A stretch of 64,000 nucleotides of DNA from Acrocarpospora phusangensis (GCF_016862995.1 NZ_BOOA01000037.1:1-64000), one strand, 5' to 3'. Positions 7,849 to 18,465 are shown, numbered from the stretch's first letter. Numbers and translations are program-made. Notes: a model not told the origin generated them from the sequence alone.

Positions 7849-9189
7849 TCACTGCTCCCCGTACGAGGCGAGGAAGAGCGCCTCGGCGGTGACCGTACGG
7901 CGGAGCTCCTCCAGGTTCACCCGCTCGTTGGGCGCGTGGATGGAGGCGTCGTCGTCCTCCGCGCCGTACAGCAGGATCTCGGCGGCGGGGAACTGGCGCA
8001 TCAGGGTCGCGACCAGCGGGATGGACCCGCCCTGGCCGACGTCCCTGGGCGCCTGCCCGAAGGCGCGCTCCATCGCGGCGTTGAGCGCGGCCCGCGCCCG
8101 GCCGCCGGACTCGGCCATGTAGCCGGAACCCATGGTGTAGTCGGCGAACGTCACCTGCGCGCCCCACGGCGTGACCTGCCGCAGGTAGTCGACGACGTCG
8201 TTGAGCGCCGTCTTCGGGTCTCCCGCCGGAGGGATCCGGATCGTCACGCGGGCCTTGGCGACCGCCTGCACCGCGTTGATCGCGCCGGACACGGTCGGCA
8301 CGTCCAGCCCGGTCACCGTCACCGCGTACGACGCCCAGAGCCGGTCGGCGAGCGAGCCGGAGCCGACCAGGGAGACGCCGTCCAGCACGCCGGCGGTGGC
8401 CCGGAAGTCCTCCTCCGCGGCGGCCTGGCCGCGGAAGCTCCCGCGCGGCAGCCCCGGCACCCGCAGGTCGCCGTTGTCGTCGTGGAGCGCGGTGAGCATG
8501 CGCATGAGCGCGGCCAGCGCGTCCGGCGCGGCGCCGCCGAAGGAGCCGCTGTGCACGGATTCGGCCAGCGTGCGCACCTCGACGGTGAACGCGGCCATGC
8601 CGCGCAGCGAGGTCGTCACCGCCGGGTCGCCCACCCGCGGGTTGCCCGCGTCGGCGATCACGATCGCGTCCGCGCTGATCAGCTCGGGGTTGTGCTCCAC
8701 GAACGCCTCCAGGCGCTCGCCCGCGTACTCCTCCTGGCCCTCCAGGATCACCCGGATGCCCACCGGGAAGCTCCCGTTGAAGACCCGCAGCGCGGCGACG
8801 TGCGTGATGACGCCGGACTTGTCGTCCGCCGCGCCCCGCCCGTAGAGCGCGCCGTCGATCTCGGTCGGCTCGAACGGCGGGGTGCGCCACAGGTCAGGGT
8901 CGCCGGGCGGCTGCACGTCGTAGTGCGCGTACAGCAGCACGGTGGGCGCGCCGGGCGGCGCGGGCGACTCCGCGTAGACGACGGGATAGCTGCCCTCCAC
9001 CGGGATCTGCCGCACCTCGGGCAGCCCGGCCGAGCGCAGCAGCGCCTCGGCGAGATCAGCCGCTTCGTGTACGGGTTCGGCCGGATGTCCGGGAAACGCC
9101 ACTGACGGGATGGACACCAGCCGTTTGAGGTCTTCTACCGCCTCCGGCATGCCCGCGCGGACGGCGTTCTCGATTTCCTCGGGTGCCAC
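7849..9189 (-). CDS. M20 family dipeptidase
   Basis: Zinc-dependent cytosolic peptidase of 446 aa, the typical length for M20 dipeptidases related to carnosinase. The metal and catalytic motifs are present: LLYAHYDVQP (His ligand and Asp), YGRGAADDKSG (bridging Asp), LEGQEEYAGE (catalytic Glu plus ligand), DAGNP, SVHSGSFGG in the lid domain, and the final SIHAPNERV His ligand. It cleaves dipeptides or related amide bonds; the exact substrate is not visible. The gene is followed by the VWA gene on the same strand and is divergent from the aminotransferase across 218 bp. Confidence 0.9.
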   Translation of the reverse strand: MAPEEIENAVRAGMPEAVEDLKRLVSIPSVAFPGHPAEPVHEAADLAEALLRSAGLPEVRQIPVEGSYPVVYAESPAPPGAPTVLLYAHYDVQPPGDPDLWRTPPFEPTEIDGALYGRGAADDKSGVITHVAALRVFNGSFPVGIRVILEGQEEYAGERLEAFVEHNPELISADAIVIADAGNPRVGDPAVTTSLRGMAAFTVEVRTLAESVHSGSFGGAAPDALAALMRMLTALHDDNGDLRVPGLPRGSFRGQAAAEEDFRATAGVLDGVSLVGSGSLADRLWASYAVTVTGLDVPTVSGAINAVQAVAKARVTIRIPPAGDPKTALNDVVDYLRQVTPWGAQVTFADYTMGSGYMAESGGRARAALNAAMERAFGQAPRDVGQGGSIPLVATLMRQFPAAEILLYGAEDDDASIHAPNERVNLEELRRTVTAEALFLASYGEQ

Positions 9190-9407
9190 GTCGATCCCTC
9201 TCTATCTCAGCATTCGGTCAGCCCATTGCATCACAACCCGCGCCGAAGGCCGGGGAAGCCCAAGAAAGCCCTCACGGATTTCGTTGCCGTTACAACACGA
9301 TGTCGCGGAATCCGAAGTCTTGACAGATTGGGACCACGTAATCGCTTGGCAAATGCGGAAGGGGCGATGCACACTGTGGGGAGCCGAGAGACCGAGGGAA
9401 GTATGAG
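9190..9407. promoter_or_regulatory. Divergent intergenic region, dipeptidase/aminotransferase
   Basis: No gene is seen in this 218-bp gap. A TTGACA at 9320-9325 on the plus strand is a plausible -35 box for the aminotransferase gene, but no good -10 box lies at 16-18 bp. The region is noticeably AT-richer around 9280-9360 than its surroundings, as expected for a promoter. Confidence 0.35.
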
Positions 9408-10787
9408 ATGACGCACGCCGAAGACCTGCAGAAGGCCGCCCAGGACCACCTCTGGATGCACTTCACCCGGCACGGCTCCTACGCCGGCGGCGAAGTGCCG
9501 ATGATCGTCCGGGGCGAAGGCGCCTACATCTACGACGACCACGGCAAGCGCTACCTCGACGGGCTGGCCGGACTCTTCGTGGTGCAGGCCGGGCACGGCC
9601 GGTCCGAACTGGCCGAGGCCGCCGCCAAGCAGGCGCAGGAGCTGGCGTTCTTCCCCCTGTGGTCGTACGCGCATCCCAAGGCGGTGGAACTGGCCGCCCG
9701 GCTGGCCGAAGCGGCCCCCGGCGACCTGAACCGGGTCTTCTTCACCACCGGCGGCGGCGAGGCCGTCGAGACCGCGTGGAAGCTGGCCAAGCAGTACTTC
9801 AAGCTGACCGGCAAGCCGCTCAAGCACAAGGTCATCAGCCGCCAGATCGCCTACCACGGCACCCCGCACGGCGCGCTCTCGATCACCGGCATCCCGCCGT
9901 TCAAGCAGGCCTTCGAGCCGCTGGTGCCCGGCTCCATCCGGGTCCCCAACACCAACCACTACCGCGCCGACGAGATCAGCGGCATCCCCGGCATGAGCCC
10001 CGAGCAGTACGGCCGGTGGGCCGCCGACCGGGTCGCCGCCGCCATCGAGATGGAGGGCCCCGACACGGTGGCCGCCGTCTTCGTCGAGCCGGTGCAGAAC
10101 GCCGGCGGCTGCTTCCCGCCGCCGCCCGGATACTTCGAGCGCCTGCGCGAGATCTGCGACCGCTACGACGTGCTCCTCGTCTCCGACGAGGTGATCTGCG
10201 CGTACGGCCGGCTCGGCACCATGTTCGGCGGCCAGAAGTTCGGCTACGTACCCGACATCATCACCTCGGCCAAGGGCCTGACCAGTGGATATTCCCCGCT
10301 CGGCGCGATGATCTGCTCGGACCGGCTGTTCGAGCCGTTCTCCTCGGGAACCGAGATGTTCGCTCACGGCTTCACGTTCGGCGGCCACCCGGTCTCGGCC
10401 GCGGTGGCGCTCGCGAACCTCGATCTGTTCGAGCGGGAAGACCTGCTGGGCCACGTGACCCGGAACGAGTCGATCTTCCGGTCCACCCTCGAAAAGCTCT
10501 ATGACCTGCCAATAGTTGGAGATGTGCGCGGGTCCGGGTACTTTTGGGGTATCGAACTGGTCAAAGACAAGAAGACCAAGGAGACGTTCTCGGCGGACGA
10601 GTCCGAGCGGCTGCTCCGCGGCTTCCTCTCCAAGGCCCTGTTCGACGCGGGCCTGTACTGCCGCGCGGACGACCGCGGCGACCCCGTCATCCAACTCGCC
10701 CCCCCACTCATCGCCGGGCCCAAGGAGTTCGACGAGATCGAGTCGATCTTGCGGGGCGTCCTGACCGAAGCCTGGGCTCGGTTGTAA
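9408..10787 (+). CDS. Class III (omega) aminotransferase
   Basis: PLP enzyme of 459 aa in the aspartate-aminotransferase superfamily, ornithine/GABA/beta-alanine-pyruvate subgroup. Visible motifs: GLAGLFVVQAGHGR near the N-terminus, FTTGGGEAVETAWKLA (phosphate-binding loop), AVFVEPVQNAGG, LVSDEVICAYGRLG (the PLP-nitrogen Asp) and SAKGLTSGYSPLGAM with the Schiff-base lysine. The set matches omega-amine:pyruvate transaminases acting on diamines, GABA or beta-alanine. The alanine product would feed the alanine dehydrogenase encoded 111 bp downstream, which is a sensible catabolic pairing but inferred. The annotated ATG is preceded by an AGGGAAGT stretch. Confidence 0.88.
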   Translation: MTHAEDLQKAAQDHLWMHFTRHGSYAGGEVPMIVRGEGAYIYDDHGKRYLDGLAGLFVVQAGHGRSELAEAAAKQAQELAFFPLWSYAHPKAVELAARLAEAAPGDLNRVFFTTGGGEAVETAWKLAKQYFKLTGKPLKHKVISRQIAYHGTPHGALSITGIPPFKQAFEPLVPGSIRVPNTNHYRADEISGIPGMSPEQYGRWAADRVAAAIEMEGPDTVAAVFVEPVQNAGGCFPPPPGYFERLREICDRYDVLLVSDEVICAYGRLGTMFGGQKFGYVPDIITSAKGLTSGYSPLGAMICSDRLFEPFSSGTEMFAHGFTFGGHPVSAAVALANLDLFEREDLLGHVTRNESIFRSTLEKLYDLPIVGDVRGSGYFWGIELVKDKKTKETFSADESERLLRGFLSKALFDAGLYCRADDRGDPVIQLAPPLIAGPKEFDEIESILRGVLTEAWARL

Positions 10788-10898
10788 CCCAATTCAAGAT
10801 CGGCTGGGCATAGCGGACGGCGACGAGGGCAGACGCAGGCATAGGTGCCCGGCCCGCCGGGCCGGAGGCTCGGCCATGTCACAGTAAGGACACGTGTA

Positions 10899-12014
10899 AT
10901 GAAGATCGGCGTGCCTGCCGAGGTCAAGAACCACGAGTACCGCGTGGCCGCAACCCCCGCCGGGGTGCACGAGCTGGTGAAGCACGGTCACGACGTGCAC
11001 GTGCAGCGGGGGGCCGGCCTCGGATCGCACATCGGCGACGAGGAGTACCTCGCGGCCGGTGCCAAGATCCTGGACACCGCCGACGCGGTCTGGGGCGAGT
11101 CCGAGATGGTGCTCAAGGTCAAGGAGCCCGTCGCCGAGGAGTACCACCGGCTGCGCCGGGGTCAGGTCCTGTTCACCTACCTCCACCTGGCCGCCTCCCG
11201 GCCGTGCACCGACGCCCTGCTGTCCAGCGGCGCCACCGCCATCGCCTACGAGACCGTGCAGGTCGGCAACACGCTGCCGCTGCTGGCCCCCATGTCCGAG
11301 GTGGCGGGTCGGCTCGCGCCCCAGGTCGGCGCGTACAACCTGATGCGGTTCAACGGCGGGCGCGGGGTGCTGCCGGGCGGCGTGCCCGGGGTGGCCCCCG
11401 CCAAGGTCGTCGTCATCGGCGGCGGCGTCTCCGGCCTGCACGCGGCGCAGATCGCGGTGGGCATGGGCGCGGACGTCACCATCCTGGACGTCAACATCGA
11501 CCGGCTGCGCTTCATCGACGCGATCTACCAGGGCCGGCTGAAGACGCTGGTCTCCACCGCGTACGCGATCGAGCAGGCCGTGCTGGAGGCGGACCTGGTC
11601 ATCGGCGCGGTGCTGATCCCCGGCGCGAAGGCCCCCACCCTGATCTCCAACGAGCTGGTCTCCCGCATGAAGCCGGGCTCGGTGCTGGTGGACATCGCCA
11701 TCGACCAGGGCGGCTGCTTCGAGGACTCGCGTCCCACCACGCACGCGGACCCGACCTTCACCGTGCACAACTCGATCTTCTACTGCGTGGCCAACATGCC
11801 CGGCTCGGTGGCCAACACCTCCACCTACGCGCTGACCAACGCCACCCTGCCGTACGCGCTGAAGCTGGCCGATTTCGGCTGGCAGGCGGCGCTGCGCCAG
11901 GACGCGGGGCTGGCGCTGGGGCTCAACACGCACGAGGGCGTCGTCACCAACGAGCCGGTGGCCGTGGCGCACGGGCTGCCGTACCAGCCGGTCTCCGGGC
12001 TGATCGCGGCCTGA
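10899..12014 (+). CDS. ald: Alanine dehydrogenase
   Basis: NAD-dependent enzyme interconverting L-alanine and pyruvate plus ammonia; 371 aa, the family length. The N-terminus MKIGVPAEVKNHEYRVAATP and the segments VLKVKEPVAEEY, FTYLHLAA, PLLAPMSEVAGR, the Rossmann fingerprint VVIGGGVSGLHAAQIAVGMGADVTILD and IDQGGCFEDSRPTTH are all standard. The ATG at 10899 is chosen because AAGGA lies at 10886-10890 and because homologues start here; an upstream in-frame extension of 18 residues is not convincing. It follows the aminotransferase in the same direction and may recycle the alanine that enzyme makes. Its stop abuts the convergent Sel1-protein stop with no gap. Confidence 0.95.
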   Translation: MKIGVPAEVKNHEYRVAATPAGVHELVKHGHDVHVQRGAGLGSHIGDEEYLAAGAKILDTADAVWGESEMVLKVKEPVAEEYHRLRRGQVLFTYLHLAASRPCTDALLSSGATAIAYETVQVGNTLPLLAPMSEVAGRLAPQVGAYNLMRFNGGRGVLPGGVPGVAPAKVVVIGGGVSGLHAAQIAVGMGADVTILDVNIDRLRFIDAIYQGRLKTLVSTAYAIEQAVLEADLVIGAVLIPGAKAPTLISNELVSRMKPGSVLVDIAIDQGGCFEDSRPTTHADPTFTVHNSIFYCVANMPGSVANTSTYALTNATLPYALKLADFGWQAALRQDAGLALGLNTHEGVVTNEPVAVAHGLPYQPVSGLIAA

Positions 12015-13412
12015 TCAGCTGAGGCCCAGCCGCCTGCGGAGTTCGCGGGCGGTGGCCAGGACACGTTCGATCTCGGTCGGGGTCGGCCACGGAGCCGTAC
12101 CCGGCCGGATCAGCGTGGCCCGGACCGAACCCAGATGCTCGACGGCGGAGGCGTGCAGGCCGCTCTTCTCGGTGAGCCAGGTGACCGGGTCGAGCGGCTC
12201 GCGCAGCCGCCGGGTGAGCAGATCCCAGGTGCCGAGGATCTCGGTCAGCTCGGGCACCGTGAGCGTGGTGCCGCACCGGCGGCCGGACGCGGCCACGGCC
12301 AGCTCGGCGCGGGCCGCCAGCTCCGGCTCCGTCGGCCGGTCCCAGCAGGACGAGGCCGGCGCCGACAGCCACTGCTCGGCCTCGGCGGCCTTGCCGGTGA
12401 CCGAGAGCAGGGTGCCCAGCTCCAGCGCCGCCCGGTAGTGGCCCGCCGTCGCGGCCTGCCGGAACCAGTGCTCGCCGCCGTTCAGATCGGCGTGCTCGGC
12501 GATCAGTAACAGCCCGAAGTTGTACGCCGACTCGGCGTCCCCGCTGGCGGCGGCCCGGCCGAACCAGTGGCTGGCCGCCGGAGCGTCCTCCAGTTCCACG
12601 CAGACGAAGCCGGTCATGCGCTGGTCCTCCACCCGCCCGGCCCGCGCCGCCCGCTCGAACCAGGCCCGCGCGCTGCGCAGGTCCCGGCGGGCCAGCGCGA
12701 TCGCCCCCAGCTGGGAGGCGGCGCCGGGGTGCTCGTGCCGGGAGGCGAGCCGGTAGAGCACCTCGGCGCTCTCCGGGTCGCGCAGCGCGTGCAGCAGCAG
12801 GCCCAGGTGGTAGGCGGCCTCGGCGTGGCCGCCGCGCGCCGCGTACTCCCACCAGTGCCGGGCGTCGCCTTCCTCGCCGGCGGCGTACCCGAGGAAGCCC
12901 AGGTCGTGGGCGGCGGACAGGTCGCCGTCGAGGGCGGCGCGGCGGTGCCAGTCGCGGGCCCTGCCCAGTTCGCCGGCGTCCTCGCAGAGCAGGGCGAGGC
13001 GGCGGGCGGCGCGGCGGGAGCCGGCGGTGGCGGCCGTCTCGTACCACTGCCGCGCGCCCGGGGCGTCGCCCTTCTGCTCCAGCAGCAGGGTGGCCAGGTT
13101 GGCGGCGGCCTCGGCGTCGCCGGTCCCGGCGGCCAGCTCGTACCAGCTGATGGCCTCGTCGAGGGTGCCGTGCTTCTCGTGCCACATGCCCAGGTTGAAC
13201 GCGCTGTCCACGTTGCCGGCCCCGGCCGCGCGCTCCCACCAGTGGCGGGCGGCGGCGCGGTCGCCGCGGCGAGCGTAGTGGCGGCCGAGCTGGTGGGCGG
13301 CCAGGGCGTCGCCGGCCCGCGCGGCGGCGATCAGGTCGGCCTCACCCTCTTCAGCCGAGGGCTGCCGGGGGATGGGCGGCGGGGATGTCGCCACCTCAGG
13401 CCAGGTTGTCAT
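12015..13412 (-). CDS. Sel1/TPR-like repeat protein
   Basis: A 465-aa cytosolic helical-repeat protein. At least nine repeats of ~36 residues run from about residue 25 to 350, each with the Sel1-like pattern A(A/G)xLGxLhxxxGdxxxArxWwerAAxxG (for example AARHWWERAAGAGNVDSAFNLG and ARHWWEYAARGGHAEAAYHLG). Such solenoids scaffold protein complexes. The last ~110 residues are non-repetitive. There is no signal peptide or membrane segment. The frame opens 54 bp earlier, but the ATG at 13412 gives a more usual hydrophilic start. The specific role is unknown. Confidence 0.8.
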   Translation of the reverse strand: MTTWPEVATSPPPIPRQPSAEEGEADLIAAARAGDALAAHQLGRHYARRGDRAAARHWWERAAGAGNVDSAFNLGMWHEKHGTLDEAISWYELAAGTGDAEAAANLATLLLEQKGDAPGARQWYETAATAGSRRAARRLALLCEDAGELGRARDWHRRAALDGDLSAAHDLGFLGYAAGEEGDARHWWEYAARGGHAEAAYHLGLLLHALRDPESAEVLYRLASRHEHPGAASQLGAIALARRDLRSARAWFERAARAGRVEDQRMTGFVCVELEDAPAASHWFGRAAASGDAESAYNFGLLLIAEHADLNGGEHWFRQAATAGHYRAALELGTLLSVTGKAAEAEQWLSAPASSCWDRPTEPELAARAELAVAASGRRCGTTLTVPELTEILGTWDLLTRRLREPLDPVTWLTEKSGLHASAVEHLGSVRATLIRPGTAPWPTPTEIERVLATARELRRRLGLS

Positions 13413-13561
13413 GCCGGACAGGGTGACATGTGACACCGTGGTGACGGATCGTAATTGCCACTTCATTACCTGGGAGCCGCCAGCAACGCTTTACCGTCGG
13501 CTGGACGTGTTTGACTGGCTGAGTCATGCTGGGTGATTCGCTGATGTGGTGGAGGTGGCAA

Positions 13562-15295
<1,734 letters not shown>

Positions 15296-15399
15296 CCTGG
15301 TCTTTCGCCCGATCGGCATGGCGAAACCGGTGGCGGACCACCGTGATCGTCATGCCGATCCCGGGCTCGTCACCGCGTCAGGCCGTCAGTGGCATGACA

Positions 15400-15431
15400 A
15401 AACCGCCGACGGGCGCGGTCGCCGGCGGTTT
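15400..15431. terminator. Hairpin between convergent genes
   Basis: AAACCGCCG (15400-15408) pairs with CGGCGGTTT (15423-15431) around a 14-base loop, between the gamma-glutamyltransferase and the convergent small membrane gene. The A/T ends could serve as short U-tracts in both directions. Confidence 0.6.
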
Positions 15432-15444
15432 GCTTATGAGGTTG

Positions 15445-15618
15445 TCAGCCGATCGCGAGGTACGCGACGACGGCGATCACGACGAGAAGCGCGACGCCGA
15501 CGCCGATGTAGATCGGCAACCGGGACGGCGGTTCCTGGGCGGACGCCGCTTCCTGCTGGCGGGCGAATGCCTTGAACTGCTGCGTGTTCCCGGCCGGGTC
15601 AACCTGAGGGTCGGACAT
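15445..15618 (-). CDS. Small single-pass membrane protein
   Basis: A 57-aa protein: a hydrophilic, Gln/Ala-rich N-terminal half (MSDPQVDPAGNTQQFKAFAR…) and one C-terminal membrane helix (IYIGVGVALLVVIAVVAYLAIG). The ATG at 15618 is chosen over upstream in-frame codons because it gives the clean cytosolic N-terminus seen in such proteins. Function unknown. It is convergent with the gamma-glutamyltransferase gene. Confidence 0.7.
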   Translation of the reverse strand: MSDPQVDPAGNTQQFKAFARQQEAASAQEPPSRLPIYIGVGVALLVVIAVVAYLAIG

Positions 15619-15833
15619 GAAACGAACTCTAGCGACACACCCTGCGCACATGACACCCGTTTGTCGGAATTGCACTAGCAGTGCGGATGCCCGGATGGGC
15701 ACGTTCCACCACAGGCCGACAGGTACCGGAACCAGGGGAGATCGCTGGCGCCGATACTTGGGTGTCGGTGCGGCGATCGCTCGGGGCGGTGCCCGTGGCC
15801 GGACTGACGGGGGCGCCGGATACCGTGTAAGGC

Positions 15834-16655
15834 ATGCTGCGCACCTTGTTCGCTCCCCGGCTGGTGGTCCTCCACCTGCTCGTGGTCGGGGTTCTGGTGG
15901 CGTTCGCGTTCCTGGGTCGCTGGCAGCTGGCCGTGTTCGAGGAGTCGGGCCGTCCGCTGGCCGCGGCCGATCCCGCGCCGGTGGCCGTGGAGTCGGTGAG
16001 CCGGGTGGGGCAGCGGCTGACCAGCGACCTCGCCGGACGGCAGGTGTTCGCCCAGGGCGCGTACGACGCGGCCGCGCAGCTGCTGGTGGCCGACCGGCTG
16101 GCCGACGTGGAGGCGCCCGGCGGCCGGGTCTCCAGCGGGGCCGGATTCTGGCTGCTGACGCCCTTGCGGCTCGCCGACGGGAGCACGGTGGCCGTCGTCC
16201 GGGGCTGGGTGGCCTCCCCGCAGGATCCGGCGGTGGCGGTGCCGTCCGGATCGGTACGGGTGACCGGGCGGCTGCGTCCGCCCGACCAGAGCGACGCGGT
16301 CCAGCGCGGCGGAGCCCTCCCCGAAGGGCAGGTGGCGACCGTCTCCACCGCGCAGCTGATCAACCTCTGGGACGGGCCCCTGCACGACGGCTTCCTGGTC
16401 GCCGTGACCCAGGACCCCGCCCTCACGGCGACCCCCGTGGCCGTCCCCCCACCCACCCAGGGCGCCGCCCTGACCTGGCGTAACCTCGCCTACGCCGCCC
16501 AGTGGTGGATCTTCGCGCTGTTCGCCGTCTTCATGTGGTGGCACTTCGTGCGCGACGCCGTACGGGCCGGTCGGAAGCCGCCGGTATCGTTGACCGACCC
16601 GGGGGCCGGAACCGGCTCGGAACCAGACTCCCATCCCGAACCCGTGAGCAGGTAG
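15834..16655 (+). CDS. SURF1-family cytochrome oxidase biogenesis protein
   Basis: Membrane protein of 273 aa that in other bacteria helps insert heme a into the aa3-type oxidase. An N-terminal membrane helix (LVVLHLLVVGVLVAFAFLGRWQL) carries the GRWQ signature; the external domain contains GAYDAAAQLLVADR and GFWLLTPLRLADGSTVAVVRGWV; a second helix near residue 225 (RNLAYAAQWWIFALFAVFMWW) has the AYAxQWW motif. The two-helix layout with extracytoplasmic domain is that of SURF1. It overlaps or abuts the DUF3817 gene downstream. The ~215 bp upstream contains no gene. Confidence 0.9.
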   Translation: MLRTLFAPRLVVLHLLVVGVLVAFAFLGRWQLAVFEESGRPLAAADPAPVAVESVSRVGQRLTSDLAGRQVFAQGAYDAAAQLLVADRLADVEAPGGRVSSGAGFWLLTPLRLADGSTVAVVRGWVASPQDPAVAVPSGSVRVTGRLRPPDQSDAVQRGGALPEGQVATVSTAQLINLWDGPLHDGFLVAVTQDPALTATPVAVPPPTQGAALTWRNLAYAAQWWIFALFAVFMWWHFVRDAVRAGRKPPVSLTDPGAGTGSEPDSHPEPVSR

Positions 16656-16660
16656 TGACC

Positions 16661-16975
16661 GTGGACTCCGCCCTCAAGCCGTTCCGATTCATGGCATACG
16701 TCGTCGGCGTCATGCTGCTGGTGCTGACCACCTGCATCGTGCTCCGCTACGGCTTCGACATCGAGGGGCCGTCCAAGGTCGTCTCCCCGATCCACGGCTT
16801 CCTCTACATGGTGTACCTGGTCGCGGCCGTCAACCTGGGCATGAAGGCGCGCTGGAGCTGGGGATACATCCTCGGGGTGATGCTCGCGGGCACCGTTCCG
16901 TTCCTGTCGTTCGTCTTCGAACGCCGGGTCACCGACCGTGTCCACCGCGAGCTCGCCGCCCAGGCCACCGCGTAA
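16661..16975 (+). CDS. DUF3817 membrane protein
   Basis: A ~104-aa protein with three membrane segments and the DUF3817 pattern (FRFMAYVVGVMLLVLT, GPSKVVSPIHGFLYMVYLVAA, SWGYILGVMLAGTVPFLSFVFERRV). These small proteins often neighbour cytochrome and SURF1-like genes in actinobacteria; their function is not established. The start is ambiguous: GTG at 16655 overlaps the SURF1 stop, while GTG at 16661 has the AGCAGG site at a better distance and is used here. Confidence 0.85.
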   Translation: MDSALKPFRFMAYVVGVMLLVLTTCIVLRYGFDIEGPSKVVSPIHGFLYMVYLVAAVNLGMKARWSWGYILGVMLAGTVPFLSFVFERRVTDRVHRELAAQATA

Positions 16976-16982
16976 CCGGGCG

Positions 16983-17004
16983 CCGCGCGGCTTGTGCCGC
17001 GCGG
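16983..17004. terminator. Bidirectional terminator hairpin
   Basis: CCGCGCGGC (16983-16991) and GCCGCGCGG (16996-17004) form a 9-bp all-GC stem with a TTGT loop, between the convergent DUF3817 and small membrane genes. There is no long T-run, which is common in actinomycetes. Confidence 0.65.
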
Positions 17005-17019
17005 GTTCCCGGTCTGTCG

Positions 17020-17211
17020 TCAGCTGCCGATGCCCCTGCGGCGGATTCGGCGCAGGCGCCTGCGCTGGGACTCGTCCAGCATGAAGTAGGCCACGGCGGG
17101 CGCGGCCAGGAGGCCGATCACGACGAGCCAGGAGATCAGGCCGGGCAGCAGCCAGAGGGCGAGCAGCGAGCCTACGCCCGCACCGATGTAGTACTTAGCG
17201 AGTGGCGACAT
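17020..17211 (-). CDS. Small two-helix membrane protein with basic tail
   Basis: A 63-aa protein: MSPLAKYYIGAGVGSLLALWLLPGLISWLVVIGLLAAPAVAYFML forms two close hydrophobic segments, followed by a strongly basic tail (DESQRRRLRRIRRRGIGS). A GAAGGGG ribosome site precedes the ATG at 17211. The frame stays open further upstream only through a copy of the dispersed intergenic element, which is not coding. Function unknown. Confidence 0.65.
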   Translation of the reverse strand: MSPLAKYYIGAGVGSLLALWLLPGLISWLVVIGLLAAPAVAYFMLDESQRRRLRRIRRRGIGS

Positions 17212-17304
17212 GTCGGGCCCCTTCGTTTCGCGATACATCTCAATACTGCCCGATGAAAGCCCGTGCCGCGCTGGGACCTCTTTCGCGTGGCCTCGCTGGG
17301 TCGT

Positions 17305-17369
17305 CGGTTTCTCGCCGTTGTCCGGCGCCGTTAGCGCAGGTGTCGCTACTCGCCGTACCGGCGCCAAAA
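17305..17369 (-). repeat. Dispersed intergenic element, copy A
   Basis: Read on the minus strand it begins TTTTGGCGCCGGTACGGCGA and continues to CGGCGAGAAACCG. It consists of two imperfect direct repeats (GGCGCCGGTACGGCGAG and GGCGCCGGACAACGGCGAG) about 20 bases apart. It matches copies B, C and D in this window at most positions. It lies between the LLM gene's 3' end and the start of the small membrane gene. Confidence 0.8.
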
Positions 17370-17391
17370 CGGGGTTCCGTGGGTTGATCTT

Positions 17392-18465
17392 TCAGTGTTT
17401 TGAGTTCTGGTATGCGGCGAGGGTGCGGAGGGTTTGGGTGCCGCCGGGGTCGTTGTCGGTGCTGACGGGGACCAGGGCGATTTCGTCTACGCCGGCGGCG
17501 GTGTATTCGGCCAGGCGGGTTTCGATGGAGTCGCCGAGGAGGGCTACGGATTCGAGGAGTTTGTCGGGGATGGCGGCGAGGAGTTCGCGGGGGTGGGGGC
17601 GGGTTCTGGCGTAGTCGACGATGTCGCCGAAGCCGGCCTCGGCGAACATCTCGCCGTAGCCGGGGGCGGCGAGGTAGCCGACGACGGCGCGGCGGAGCTG
17701 TTCGATGGCGGCCTGGTCGGGGTCGGCGCAGGCGGTGACCCAGGCCGCCACCCGGGGGCCGGGCTTGGCGTTGCCGCCTTCGGCTTCCGGGGCCGTGAGA
17801 GTGCGCGAGCCTTCGGCTTCCCGGGCGGTGAGAGCGCGCGAGCCGTCGGCTTCCGGGGCCGTGAGGACGCGCGAGCCGTCGGTTTCCGGGGTGGTGAGGG
17901 TGCGCAGGTCGGCGATGAGGCGGGCGGCCGAGGCGGGGGTGATGAGGTTGAGGACCATGCGGTCGGCGCGGGCGGCGATGCGTACGGCGGCGGGACCGAA
18001 GGCCGCCACGGTGAGTTCGGAGCGCGGCGGGGGGAGGCGGAGCCGGTAGCCCTGGCTGCGGGGGTGGTCGGATTTCACGCCGTCGAGCAGGGGCCGCAGG
18101 GCGTCCACGGCTTCGGAGAGGGCTTTGGTGGAGCCAGCGTGGGGGCGGCCGTGCCAGCGTTCGACGACCAGCGGGCTGGAGGTGCCGAGCGCGACCGACA
18201 CCGGCCGTCCGGTGAGGCCGGCGACCGAGGCCGCGCCCATCGCGATCATCATGGGGTCGCGGACGGCGACGGCCAGCGGGCCGACCGTCAGGGCGATCCG
18301 GGAGGTGGCCGAGCCGATCGCGGTGGCCAGCGCGAACGCGTCGTAGGTGGCCATCTCGCCGACCCAGAGCTCCGGGTAGCCGAGCTCGTCGGCCGCGCGG
18401 GCGGTGACCAGGGCCTCCTCCGCCGGGCGGTCCTGCCAGAGCCCGAGCGAGACGGTCAGTTTCAC
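17392..18465 (-). CDS. LLM-class (F420/flavin-dependent) oxidoreductase
   Basis: TIM-barrel oxidoreductase of 357 aa from the luciferase-like monooxygenase superfamily; such proteins in actinobacteria mostly use F420. Seen: LGYPELWVGEMATYDAFALATAIGSATSRIALTVGPLAVAVRDPMMIAMGAASV and the C-terminal GDSIETRLAEYTAAGVDEIALVPVS barrel end. The GTG start at 18465 overlaps the carotenoid-oxygenase TGA (GTGA), so the two are co-translated. About residues 186-229 are four tandem 11-residue repeats ((L/V)TAPEADGSRA-like) inserted in the barrel, which is unusual. A long frame joining this gene to a shadow of its neighbour is not a real fusion. Substrate unknown; an apocarotenoid is possible from context. 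Confidence 0.85.
   Translation of the reverse strand: MKLTVSLGLWQDRPAEEALVTARAADELGYPELWVGEMATYDAFALATAIGSATSRIALTVGPLAVAVRDPMMIAMGAASVAGLTGRPVSVALGTSSPLVVERWHGRPHAGSTKALSEAVDALRPLLDGVKSDHPRSQGYRLRLPPPRSELTVAAFGPAAVRIAARADRMVLNLITPASAARLIADLRTLTTPETDGSRVLTAPEADGSRALTAREAEGSRTLTAPEAEGGNAKPGPRVAAWVTACADPDQAAIEQLRRAVVGYLAAPGYGEMFAEAGFGDIVDYARTRPHPRELLAAIPDKLLESVALLGDSIETRLAEYTAAGVDEIALVPVSTDNDPGGTQTLRTLAAYQNSKH
17778..17909 (-). repeat. Four 33-bp tandem repeats inside the LLM gene
   Basis: Units start at 17778, 17811, 17844 and 17877, each beginning CTTCGGCTTC or CGTCGG(C/T)TTC on the plus strand and keeping the reading frame. They encode near-identical 11-residue units (LTAPEADGSRA type). The sequence between units is about 85-90% conserved by eye. 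Confidence 0.9.

Noticed and set aside
9320-9345. A TTGACA-based promoter for the aminotransferase gene
   Set aside because: No acceptable -10 box at 16-18 bp; kept only as a note in the intergenic entry.
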